From: Lacibacter sp. H407
GTDB lineage: Bacteria; Bacteroidota; Bacteroidia; Chitinophagales; Chitinophagaceae
Length of the DNA stretch: 64,000 nucleotides
Direction: 5' to 3'
Assembly: GCF_037892605.1 (NCBI RefSeq)
Contig: NZ_JBBKTU010000001.1
Location: forward strand, 1,736,001 to 1,800,000
Shown here piece after piece: positions 34,321-42,452 of the stretch. Numbering within the stretch: the stretch's first letter is position 1; each line of letters begins with the position of its first letter. The position numbers and the translations under genes are program-made. The notes under the pieces were generated by a model, which searched no databases, was not told the DNA's origin, and saw nothing but the letters and a program-made list of their open reading frames with translations.

Positions 34321-35157
34321 TTAACAACAGCCGCTGCCGGGTGCACAGCAGGCAGGCTTTTGTGCAAATACTGTGATAGAGAAGATGCCGGTGTTTCCTT
34401 GTTTGAAATCGGCCAACTCTTGTTCGTTTAAATAATTTTTTAGAATATCATCGGGAATAACAATTGCTTTTTCTTTCTGGATGGTAATATGTTCAAATCC
34501 ATTTTGCTGGATCAGTTCGAGATACACTTCTTTTTGAATGGCGCCTGACACACAACCTGCATACATCTCCGCATCTTTCCGTAATGCATCAGGAAGATTT
34601 CCAACCAACACCACATCTGAAATACTGAAATGACCACCTGCTTTCAGCACCCGAAAAATATCTTTGAACACGCCATCTTTATTCGGTACTAAATTCAACA
34701 CACAGTTGCTCACAACCACATCTGCGGTGTTTGCAGTAACAGGCATATGTTCAATATCGCCTTGACGGAACTCCACATTATTCAATCCTCTTTTTTCTGC
34801 ATTGGTTCTTGCTTTGTCGATCATAGCAGGCGTAAAATCAATGCCGATCACTTTGCCGGTTGGCCCTGTTTCTGCAACAGCAATAAAACAATCGTTGCCT
34901 GCGCCGCTTCCTAAATCAATGACTGTATCACCGGGACGAATTTTTGCAAACTGTGTTGGCAAGCCGCAACCTAAACCAAGATCAGCATCAGGGTTGTAGC
35001 CTTTCAGATTTGTATAATCATCACTCATGATGTTATATACTTCAGTTGAGCATCCACCTGCACCGCAGCAGGAAGATTGATTGGTTTCTTTATCCTGCAA
35101 AGCAATTTCGCTGTACTTCTGTTTTACAATTTCTTTGAGTTGTGTTTCTGTTGTCAT
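34321..35157 (-). CDS. arsM: arsenite methyltransferase
   Basis: The 278-residue SAM-dependent enzyme methylates As(III). Motifs: SAM-binding VIDLGSGAGNDCFIA (about residues 79-93), IGIDFTPAMIDKAR, and VVVSNCVLNLVPNK with a Cys at the ArsM catalytic position. A further Cys in MYAGCVSGAI matches the third conserved As-binding thiol. The N-terminus carries SSCCGAGGC and the C-terminus CCAPGSGCC, extra thiols common in bacterial ArsM. Length is normal. It is the third gene after arsR and a PAP2 phosphatase, with gaps of 24 and 19 bases, so it is arsR-controlled. Confidence 0.93.
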   Translation of the reverse strand: MTTETQLKEIVKQKYSEIALQDKETNQSSCCGAGGCSTEVYNIMSDDYTNLKGYNPDADLGLGCGLPTQFAKIRPGDTVIDLGSGAGNDCFIAVAETGPTGKVIGIDFTPAMIDKARTNAEKRGLNNVEFRQGDIEHMPVTANTADVVVSNCVLNLVPNKDGVFKDIFRVLKAGGHFSISDVVLVGNLPDALRKDAEMYAGCVSGAIQKEVYLELIQQNGFEHITIQKEKAIVIPDDILKNYLNEQELADFKQGNTGIFSITVFAQKPACCAPGSGCC

Positions 35158-35176
35158 GGCCTGTAAGTTTATATGT

Positions 35177-36094
35177 TTAGAATCCTTTTGTATTTTTTAT
35201 TTCTTTGATCTCTGCTTTTGCAGCTGCAAAATCTTTTTGAAACTGTTCGTTCTTCATTAAGCGTTGAATAAGTTCATAAGCCAGCAAACGACCACTTTCT
35301 GAATCGCTGGGGTAATGCACACCAATGATCTCTCTTGAATGGGCCATATCAAACGCATCTTTTAAAAAGAATGATTCAAATTCAGGAATCAGTGCAGCAT
35401 AGAGATAGGCGTTTACGTATGAGTTTGTTGCATGTCCGCTGGGGTAAGCAGCCCAGGGAGTTTCTTCGAGATACTTTAATTCGGGTTCAAGTTTACCCGG
35501 TCTGATGCGGAGAAAATAATTCTTGTATTTCCAGATTACAAAACTTGCATCTTTCCAAACATTGACGGCTAATGCTGCAGTGACTGGTAACGAATCTGCA
35601 TTGAACCATGTGCCAATAGATCGACCAATATGAAAAAGATTGCGTTGCATTCTTTCATAATCTGCATCACCAGGTTTTGTTTCGGTGTTGTAATAAACCG
35701 TTGCATAATATTTTGATGCACGGATATCTTCTTCAGAACGGCGTTGTTGCAGTTGCAGTAAAAAATTCAATTCTGCTCTTGTTTGTGCTGAGCTGTTGGC
35801 CGGTGGTGGAGCAATGGAAAATGTTTCTGTTCCTTTTAAATAAAACGGCTTACGTAAACGAAATCCAAATACTTCAGTAACGGAAAGATCGGTTACCTTT
35901 TTGTGTGCGGTAGTTAATTCAAAGCGGCGTGCATCTGTTGCTTCCTGTCCAGCTTGTGCTGATGAAGGTAGTTGTTGCAATTTTAGATAGTGACCCCACG
36001 CTATTGGAACAGGGCCTTGTTTCGGTTGTGCACTTTGAGCAAAAACAAATTGAGTGATGATGATACTGATAAGGGATAATGATAATGGCTGCAT
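35177..36094 (-). CDS. exported PAP2-type phosphatase in the arsenic operon
   Basis: The 305-residue protein has a signal peptide (SLISIIITQFVFAQ) and the complete vanadium-haloperoxidase/acid-phosphatase signature: KNYFLRIRP (K-x6-RP), PSGHA, and SREIIGVHYPSD (SR-x5-H-x3-D). The family hydrolyses phosphate monoesters or lipid diphosphates, or, with vanadate, peroxidises halides. It is periplasmic. Its position between arsR and arsM with 24- and 19-base gaps makes it part of the arsenic response. A role with phosphate or arsenate esters is tempting, but no direct evidence exists. Confidence 0.9.
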   Translation of the reverse strand: MQPLSLSLISIIITQFVFAQSAQPKQGPVPIAWGHYLKLQQLPSSAQAGQEATDARRFELTTAHKKVTDLSVTEVFGFRLRKPFYLKGTETFSIAPPPANSSAQTRAELNFLLQLQQRRSEEDIRASKYYATVYYNTETKPGDADYERMQRNLFHIGRSIGTWFNADSLPVTAALAVNVWKDASFVIWKYKNYFLRIRPGKLEPELKYLEETPWAAYPSGHATNSYVNAYLYAALIPEFESFFLKDAFDMAHSREIIGVHYPSDSESGRLLAYELIQRLMKNEQFQKDFAAAKAEIKEIKNTKGF

Positions 36095-36118
36095 ATTGCT
36101 ATGGTTTAATGATGATAA

Positions 36119-36451
36119 TTAACAGCATTTGGCATTCGCTTCTTTTAGTTTTTCAAAGAGCGAATTAAAATCAGCATTGAATTTTTCAAAGGCTTTCCAG
36201 TTGATGCAATAACAACTGCGTGGTCCATCGGTTTCGCCATCGATGAGTCCTGCATTTTTTAATTCTTTCAGGTGCTGACTTACGGTGCTTTGTGCCAGTG
36301 GTAATATCTCAACGATCTCACCACAAATACATTGATTGCGTTTTGCCAATACACTCAGGATGGCAATACGGGCAGGGTGACTGATGGCTTTGGCAAATGC
36401 TGCCAGGTGTTGCTCTTTTGTACTGAATTCTTCTTTCTTGTGGATGGCCAT
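36119..36451 (-). CDS. arsR: ArsR-family metalloregulator
   Basis: The 110-residue winged-helix repressor has [21 protein letters not shown], a recognition helix [18 protein letters not shown] and a wing with [10 protein letters not shown]. Metal-site cysteines are visible in NQCICGEIV (the ELCVCDL-like alpha3 site) and in SCYC, plus a terminal CC. The start at 36451 ([15 protein letters not shown]) is chosen over the open frame to 36490, because the latter includes a probable operator copy (36459-36474). It heads the arsR-PAP2-arsM-peptide operon and should be autoregulated through the palindromes at its promoter. Confidence 0.9.
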   Translation of the reverse strand: MAIHKKEEFSTKEQHLAAFAKAISHPARIAILSVLAKRNQCICGEIVEILPLAQSTVSQHLKELKNAGLIDGETDGPRSCYCINWKAFEKFNADFNSLFEKLKEANAKCC

Positions 36452-36458
36452 TTTGTTT

Positions 36459-36474
36459 ATCGTGTTTTTGCGAT
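36459..36474. promoter_or_regulatory. candidate ArsR operator 2
   Basis: ATCGTGTTTTTGCGAT resembles the reverse complement of 36522-36537 (ATCGTATATTTGCGAT) at 14 of 16 positions. It lies in the leader, 8 bases before the arsR start. Confidence 0.55.
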
Positions 36475-36491
36475 GAATATGTTCAAACAAA

Positions 36492-36510
36492 AAGACGATT
36501 TGTTCGTCTT
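36492..36510. promoter_or_regulatory. inverted repeat between the two ArsR boxes
   Basis: AAGACGA (36492-36498) and TCGTCTT (36504-36510) form a perfect 7-bp inverted repeat with a 5-base spacer. It lies between the promoter and the arsR start. It could be an mRNA hairpin or a second regulator's site. Confidence 0.45.
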
Positions 36511-36521
36511 GTTTATTTTAT

Positions 36522-36558
36522 ATCGCAAATATACGATTAAGCATTTCAGATTTCCAAA
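36522..36558 (-). promoter_or_regulatory. arsR operon promoter with overlapping ArsR box
   Basis: On the minus strand TTTG (36558-36555) is followed after 21 bases by TATATTTG (36533-36526), a match to the Bacteroidota promoter. The palindrome ATCGCAAATATACGAT (36522-36537) covers the -7 element, as expected for a repressor site. Confidence 0.65.
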
Positions 36559-36590
36559 CAAAAAGCCGGAAAAATTTTTCCGGCTTTTTG
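36559..36590 (-). terminator. zero-spacer palindromic terminator of the AIM24 gene
   Basis: CAAAAAGCCGGAAAAA is followed directly by its reverse complement, a perfect 32-base palindrome with T runs on both strands. It closes the minus-strand gene at 36688, and its left end abuts the arsR promoter. Confidence 0.75.
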
Positions 36591-36596
36591 TTTTTT

Positions 36597-36670
36597 GTCA
36601 TCCCGACGAAGGAGGGATCTGTTGGGCTTTAGTACAAATGTTCTGCAGATCCATCATTCCCCGGGATGAC
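36597..36670. repeat. REP-like inverted repeat, complete copy
   Basis: GTCATCCCG (36597-36605) pairs with CGGGATGAC (36662-36670). Inside these, GGATCTG (36615-36621) pairs with CAGATCC (36645-36651). The left arm is repeated at 30151-30175. I recognise the GTCATCCCGACGAAGGAGGG word as a dispersed element of many Bacteroidota genomes (from memory). Confidence 0.65.
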
Positions 36671-36687
36671 AGTTATAATGAGCTTTA

Positions 36688-37482
36688 TTATCTACCGTCT
36701 CCGTCAAGCAAATTACCCAAACCACCCAGCAAGCTTCCTTCCTCTTTACGTGCACCTCTTCCATAAGAAAGAATACGGCTGGCCAATCTTGAAATAGGTA
36801 ATGTTTGGATCCATACTTTACCCGGGCCACGGAGTGTAGCAAAGAATAATCCTTCACCACCAAAAATGGTATTCTTGATACCACCTACAAACTGGATATC
36901 AAAATCAACCTGGTGTGTGTATGCTACCACACAACCTGTATCGATCTTCAGAACTTCGCCGGGTTTCAGCTCACGTTCAAACACATGACCACCTGCGTGT
37001 ACAAAGGCTAATCCATCGCCTTCAAGTTTCTGCATAATAAAACCTTCGCCTCCGAATAAGCCGGTGCCGAGTTTACGTTGCAATGCAATACCAACGCTTA
37101 CGCCTTTTGCAGCGCAGAGAAACGCATCTTTCTGACAAACGATTGGTCCGCCTAAACGCATCAGATCGAGTGGAATAATTTTACCGGGATAAGGCGATGC
37201 AAAACTCACCATCTTTTTTCCTTGACCGATGTTGGTATAAGCAGTCATGAATAAACTTTCACCAGTGAGTAATCGCTTTCCTGCTGAAAATAATTTACCT
37301 AATACACCTGTGCCCTGGTTTGCACTGCCATCGCCAAAAATAGTTTCCATCTGGATGCCTTCATCCATCAACATGAAACTACCTGCTTCTGCAATGGCTG
37401 TTTCATTGGGATCAAGTTCAATTTCTACATACTGCATTTCCTCGCCTACAATGCGGTAATCAATTTCGTGTGCTGTTGCCAT
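36688..37482 (-). CDS. AIM24/TIGR00266 family protein
   Basis: The 264-residue protein matches the AIM24-like family: ETAIAEAGSFMLMDEGI, a long beta-rich core (VCQKDAFLCAAKGVSVGIALQRKLGTGLFGGEGFIMQKLEGDGLAFVHAGG), and the WIQTLPISRLASRI C-terminal motif. A Gly-rich tail follows (GSLLGGLGNLLDGDG). The bacterial proteins are about 220-270 residues and cytosolic, with no agreed function; the yeast AIM24 relative is mitochondrial. It is a single gene between two terminators. Confidence 0.9.
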   Translation of the reverse strand: MATAHEIDYRIVGEEMQYVEIELDPNETAIAEAGSFMLMDEGIQMETIFGDGSANQGTGVLGKLFSAGKRLLTGESLFMTAYTNIGQGKKMVSFASPYPGKIIPLDLMRLGGPIVCQKDAFLCAAKGVSVGIALQRKLGTGLFGGEGFIMQKLEGDGLAFVHAGGHVFERELKPGEVLKIDTGCVVAYTHQVDFDIQFVGGIKNTIFGGEGLFFATLRGPGKVWIQTLPISRLASRILSYGRGARKEEGSLLGGLGNLLDGDGR

Positions 37483-37550
37483 GATGATAATTTTTTTTGT
37501 GAAATTAAATTGCTGCTGTCAAATAACGATCACTTTTTTGGTAAACTGAA

Positions 37551-37584
37551 AAGAAAAACCCTCTTCGTATTAGAAGAGGGTTTT
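37551..37584 (-). terminator. terminator of the RND efflux operon
   Basis: The stem AAAACCCTCTTC / GAAGAGGGTTTT has a 6-base loop and continues into TTTCTTTTC on the minus strand. It begins 22 bases after the RND permease stop. Confidence 0.85.
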
Positions 37585-37605
37585 AGAAAAAGGTTACTGA
37601 TTATC

Positions 37606-40600
37606 TTAAATTTTCGAAGGAACTGTTTTACGTTGTTGTCCCACCCAAACCTTCTTGCCTTGTATGGCTCTTACAAGGTACATAATACCTACAAAGATGA
37701 AGAAGAGCGGACCAAGGAAACCAAATAATGCAACATACTTGGTGCCATAGAAACTTTCCATTGGTCTTCTTAAACGTTCGGAGATAATATACATACTCGG
37801 TACCATCATCAGTGTTAAGAAGAAAGCGAAAACCAAACCATAGATGATCGTCCAGCTTAATGGTCCCCAGAAAACAACACTATCGCCACCAAAGAAGATC
37901 TTTGGATCAAGATGCTGGAAGAGCGATACGAAATCGATATTGAAACCAACAGCCAATGGTAACAAACCAAGCATGGTTGCCAATGCAGTTAACAATACAG
38001 GAATGATCCTGATCCTGCCTGCCTGGATAGCTGCTTCTCTGGTTTTGTAACCACGGCCACGTAATTCATCTGTGAATTCGATCAACAGGATACCGTTCTT
38101 AATTACGATACCGGCCAAACCAATGATACCTACTCCCAACATGATGGTTGCAATTACTTTACCTGTAATGGCATAACCCAACAATACACCAATAATGCTG
38201 AAGAAGATCTCCGTAATTACAATGAACGGTTTACTGATACTGTTAAACTGTAACACAAGAATGAGGAAGATGAGGCCAATGGCGATAATAAGAGCAGTCC
38301 CCAAAAACGCATTTGTTTCTGCTTCCTGTTCACTTTGTCCGCTTTGACGAATGGTTACATCTTCAGGAATACGTACTTTATTTTTAAAGTCATCGATCTT
38401 ACTCTTCAGCATTGCATTGATAGGTCCTGCCTGTGTAGGATCAGCAACATTTGACTGGAGCTGAATTGTACGCTTCAGATTTTTCCGTTTTACACCACCT
38501 GTTGTGCTTGTATAATCAAACTTAGCAACGGCATTAATGGGCACCTGCTTAATTTGTCCTGTATTAAAATCACGGAACGTGATCTTCATATTCATCAAGT
38601 TAATGATATTGTTACGTTGCATTTCGCTGTAGCGAAGCTGGATCTTGTATTCATCTTCACCTTCTTTCAGCTTGCTTACTTCTTTACCAAATAATGCAGT
38701 ACGTAATTCCATTCCCACCTGAGCCGTGCTTACACCTTCAATTAATGCACGTTCACGGTCAACACTAACGGTGATTTCAGGATTATTCAGATCAACATCC
38801 ATCAACAGGTTATCAATACCATCCACACGGTTTGTATCGAGATAATTGTATAACTCAGTTGCAACTTTCGCAATGTTGTTGAAGTTGTCGCCCACAATTT
38901 CAATATTCACCGGAGGATCAGTAGGAGGGCCACCGCCTTCCTGCTCAACACTAATGCTTGCACCCGGAATACCTTTTATATTTTCACGAATTTCATCGAT
39001 ATAAACCTTTGTTGATTTACCATGACGTTTTTCAAACTCAACAAATGAAACCTGGATACGACCTAAGTTTGGTTGTGTACTACGGTTATTATCTTCAGGT
39101 TTGTTAGCACTCACCGCAACGTTTGTAATAATACTTTCAACAATAGAACCTTCTTCGCCCGGTTTTTCTTTCTCCAGTACTTTATAAACTTTCTTTTCGA
39201 GCAGTTGTGTAATCGAATCGGTTTGCTTTACATCTGTACCTACCGGCATTTTCAAATACACATAAATAAAGTTTGGATCACCACTCGGGAAGAAGGTAGA
39301 TGGATTGCCACGTGCTATCAGCATAAATACTGCAATTGGAAAAAGTACGAATAACAATACAAGTGCCCATACCGGTCTCCATCCTTTCAACACCCAGCGT
39401 AACATTTTTTCATAACTGTTCATGAGTTTTGGTAATGCCTTTTCCTGGAAGAAATAGATCGCATCACGCAATACATAACGGTTAAGAATACCAACCAGTG
39501 CCATAAAGAACAGGAAGTTACCGGTGCCATGATTTCCGATCACATGATTGATGATGCCAATGATCCAGAATGCCCACCAATACCATTTGCGGAAGATGTT
39601 GCTTTTCTTATCATCGTAAGCACGGCCTTCAGGTTTCATAAAGCTTACGGCAAATACTGGGTTGATGATAAAGGCAACGATCAATGATGCAGCCAATGTT
39701 AAGATCAACATCACCGGCAGATAGATCATGAACTTACCAATGATTCCTTTCCAGAAGATCAACGGGAAGAATGGAGCAAGCGTTGTTGCTGTACCTGCAA
39801 GTACCGGAATAAATACTTCACCTGCAGCTTCTTTTGCACTTCGTATAATCGGCACTTTTCCATTATGATAGATACGGTGGGTATTTTCAATTACCACAAT
39901 GGCATCATCCACAATAATACCGAGCCCAAACAACAGCGCAAACAATACAATGAAGTTGAGCGTAACGCCCGTACCAATAATAAGATCGGCAACCGGTAAA
40001 AAGAGAAAGGCCACAAACACACTCAACGGTACACTCAATGCCACAAAGAAGGCGTTGGTTACTCCCATAAAGAACATGAGGATAAGTAATACAAGTATAA
40101 AACCGATCACAATTGTATTTACCAATTCATTGAAGGATGTTTTTGTTTGTTTACTTTGATCGCCTGTCAATGTTACCTTCAGATCTTTCGGCAGAATATC
40201 ATTGTCCTGCATTTCTTTTACAGCAGCTTTTACATTGTCCGCTGCGTTGATCAGGTTTTCACCACTACGTTTTACAATGTTGAGGGTGATAACGTTCTTG
40301 CCATCCAAACGGGCAAAACTTTCTTTTTCTTTAACCGTATCTTTTATTGTAGCAATATCTCTCAGGTAAACGGGTGAACCACTTACTCCTTTCACAATAA
40401 TATTATTGAGATCAAATGAACTGTTGAACTGTCCACGAACACGTACTGTACGTTTCATGGTACCGATCTCAACCTGTCCACCTGTAATGTCGTTGTTCTC
40501 ACGTGCAATTGCATTTTCAATATCAGTGAACGTAAGTCTTGCACTTGCCATACGGTAAGGATCAACATTTACCTGTATCTCTCTTTCTGGTGCACCAACA

Positions 40601-41175
40601 ATATCAGCACGGGTGATCTCTTTAAGTTCTTCGAAACGATCCTGCATTTTATCTGCATATTGTTTCAGTTTCACCGGATCGTAATCACCACTGATGTTTA
40701 CGAACATGATGGGCATTTCACTGAATGCAAACTCCTGTACATCCGGTTCGGCTGTAAGGTCTTGCGGAAGATCAGTTCTTGCTTTGTCAACTGCATCTTT
40801 TACTTTTTGTTTGGCGAGATCGGTTTTTACATCTGTATCAAACTCAACAACGATCAACGAAAAATCCTGTTGTGATGATGATTGTACTTTAATAACCCTT
40901 GCACCACTGATGCTCTTCAGTTGTTTTTCAATGGGCCGTGTTACTAAATTTTCAATATCAGCAGGAGAGTTACCTACATAAATAGTAGCTACAGAAATAG
41001 TAGGTACCACAATATCCGGGTATTGCTCCTTAGGCATGGTGTTGAATTTATACAACCCATACGCAGTAATTAAAATGGTGATGATATAGATGGCCGTGCG
41101 ATTGTCAACACTCCAGCTCGTAGGTTTAAATTCCTTGAACTTTTTGCTGAGACCTTCTAAAAAATTTGATTGCAT
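37606..41175 (-). CDS. RND efflux permease (AcrB/HAE1 type)
   Basis: The 1189-residue inner-membrane proton antiporter is the pump of a tripartite drug or metabolite efflux system. It shows the AcrB layout: IENLVTRPIEKQLKSISG and related porter motifs, FGLGIIVDDAIVVIEN with the proton-relay Asp pair in the TM4-like segment, and the second-half TM cluster (GIIGLAGIVIKNGILLIEF). It is 120-150 residues longer than usual. A hydrophobic insert lies at about residues 525-570 (WYWWAFWIIGIINHVIG, FLFFMALVGILNRYVL), and there is an extra C-terminal membrane segment (FGFLGPLFFIFVGIMYLVRAI). Bacteroidota homologues often have this insert. It is the last gene of the TetR-tolC-adaptor-pump operon. Confidence 0.93.
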   Translation of the reverse strand: MQSNFLEGLSKKFKEFKPTSWSVDNRTAIYIITILITAYGLYKFNTMPKEQYPDIVVPTISVATIYVGNSPADIENLVTRPIEKQLKSISGARVIKVQSSSQQDFSLIVVEFDTDVKTDLAKQKVKDAVDKARTDLPQDLTAEPDVQEFAFSEMPIMFVNISGDYDPVKLKQYADKMQDRFEELKEITRADIVGAPEREIQVNVDPYRMASARLTFTDIENAIARENNDITGGQVEIGTMKRTVRVRGQFNSSFDLNNIIVKGVSGSPVYLRDIATIKDTVKEKESFARLDGKNVITLNIVKRSGENLINAADNVKAAVKEMQDNDILPKDLKVTLTGDQSKQTKTSFNELVNTIVIGFILVLLILMFFMGVTNAFFVALSVPLSVFVAFLFLPVADLIIGTGVTLNFIVLFALLFGLGIIVDDAIVVIENTHRIYHNGKVPIIRSAKEAAGEVFIPVLAGTATTLAPFFPLIFWKGIIGKFMIYLPVMLILTLAASLIVAFIINPVFAVSFMKPEGRAYDDKKSNIFRKWYWWAFWIIGIINHVIGNHGTGNFLFFMALVGILNRYVLRDAIYFFQEKALPKLMNSYEKMLRWVLKGWRPVWALVLLFVLFPIAVFMLIARGNPSTFFPSGDPNFIYVYLKMPVGTDVKQTDSITQLLEKKVYKVLEKEKPGEEGSIVESIITNVAVSANKPEDNNRSTQPNLGRIQVSFVEFEKRHGKSTKVYIDEIRENIKGIPGASISVEQEGGGPPTDPPVNIEIVGDNFNNIAKVATELYNYLDTNRVDGIDNLLMDVDLNNPEITVSVDRERALIEGVSTAQVGMELRTALFGKEVSKLKEGEDEYKIQLRYSEMQRNNIINLMNMKITFRDFNTGQIKQVPINAVAKFDYTSTTGGVKRKNLKRTIQLQSNVADPTQAGPINAMLKSKIDDFKNKVRIPEDVTIRQSGQSEQEAETNAFLGTALIIAIGLIFLILVLQFNSISKPFIVITEIFFSIIGVLLGYAITGKVIATIMLGVGIIGLAGIVIKNGILLIEFTDELRGRGYKTREAAIQAGRIRIIPVLLTALATMLGLLPLAVGFNIDFVSLFQHLDPKIFFGGDSVVFWGPLSWTIIYGLVFAFFLTLMMVPSMYIISERLRRPMESFYGTKYVALFGFLGPLFFIFVGIMYLVRAIQGKKVWVGQQRKTVPSKI

Positions 41176-41256
41176 ATAATAAGATTATGTAGTCAGCACT
41201 TGTTTTAGTTGATCAGTAGAACATCATTTAATAATGATATTCTACTGATGATGTCT

Positions 41257-42423
41257 TTATCCGATCGTTACAACCTGCCTGTCGTAAACACTTTGGTAAC
41301 CCTCAGAGATCAATTGCTGGCCCGATTGTAAACCTGCTTTGATCTCGATCTTGTCGCCATATGATTCGCCAACTACAACTGGTTTTTTAACAGCTACAGA
41401 ACGTCCTTTGCTGTCTTTTTCTACAATGTACACGTACTTACCTTTATCATCTGTTTGAATGAGATTAACAGGAATTACCAATGCATTTGGTGCACTATAA
41501 TCTTTAATGCGTACTGTTGCCATTGAATTTGGACGAACACCGCCACCGGGAATAGCTGCTTCAACTGTAAATGTTCTTGTTGAAGGATTGATGGTTTGCG
41601 AAGAAAGCTTCACAGAAGAATTGAACGACTTGTTCATATCCGGGATCGTAACAATAACAGGGCTACCTAAACGTACACGTGTCATGTAATTTTCAGGCAC
41701 CTGAACCACCGCTTTTAAAGTGCTGTTATTGACAATACGTATTTGCGGGGATACGCCCATTACACCCGAAAAGAATTCACCTACTTTAACTGCTACCACA
41801 TCTGCAATACCACTTGCCGGCGAGTAAACGGTAAATAGTTTGATCTGCTCATAAGCAGTAGCGATCTGGCGTTCCAGTGCTTCTACATTTGTTTTGGCAG
41901 AAATTAATTGTACTTCGCTGCCAATGTTCTGATCCCATAAATTTTTCTGACGCTGGTACAGATCTTTTGCCAATGCCAATTGTGTTTCAGAAATTTTTAC
42001 TTGCTGACGTAACACTTTATCATCCATTTTTAAAATAAGCTGTCCTTTCTTCACAAACTGTCCTTCTTTAATGTAAAGATCAGTTACAAGACCGCCTTGG
42101 CCGTTTGGCGGAGCGATATAAGAAATATTATCTGCATCAATTGATCCCTGCAGATCAATATAATGCGAAAAATCTTCTGTCAACACAGGTGTTATAGCGA
42201 TCAGCTTTGCTTTATCGCTTTTACCTGCAGCAGTATCGAGCTTTGTAATTTCTTCTTCAAGCGTTTTGATTTTTGTAGCAAGTGTGATCTGCTCCGTTTT
42301 CAGTTTCTCAAGCTCGGCTTTCTTTTCGCCAAGTGATCCCTTTTTTTCTTTTGCACCTGCGCCGCAAGAAGCGAGAACAAGAGCAAAACCAGCGATGAAT
42401 GTGTATTGCAAAATGCGTTTCAT
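41257..42423 (-). CDS. RND efflux periplasmic adaptor (membrane fusion protein)
   Basis: The 388-residue lipoprotein has a signal (YTFIAGFALVLASC) with lipobox Cys at about residue 20. A coiled coil at 28-65 precedes the lipoyl half-motif (APPNGQGGLVTDLYIKEGQFVKKGQLILKMDD), an alpha-hairpin, the second lipoyl half (VYSPASGIADVVAVKVGEF), a beta-barrel and the membrane-proximal domain. It links the RND pump to the TolC channel. The additional N-terminal coiled coil before the lipoyl domain is longer than in AcrA. It lies between the tolC-like and pump genes. Confidence 0.92.
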   Translation of the reverse strand: MKRILQYTFIAGFALVLASCGAGAKEKKGSLGEKKAELEKLKTEQITLATKIKTLEEEITKLDTAAGKSDKAKLIAITPVLTEDFSHYIDLQGSIDADNISYIAPPNGQGGLVTDLYIKEGQFVKKGQLILKMDDKVLRQQVKISETQLALAKDLYQRQKNLWDQNIGSEVQLISAKTNVEALERQIATAYEQIKLFTVYSPASGIADVVAVKVGEFFSGVMGVSPQIRIVNNSTLKAVVQVPENYMTRVRLGSPVIVTIPDMNKSFNSSVKLSSQTINPSTRTFTVEAAIPGGGVRPNSMATVRIKDYSAPNALVIPVNLIQTDDKGKYVYIVEKDSKGRSVAVKKPVVVGESYGDKIEIKAGLQSGQQLISEGYQSVYDRQVVTIG

Positions 42424-42452
42424 GTTGTTTAATTTATAGTAATGGTTGATGA

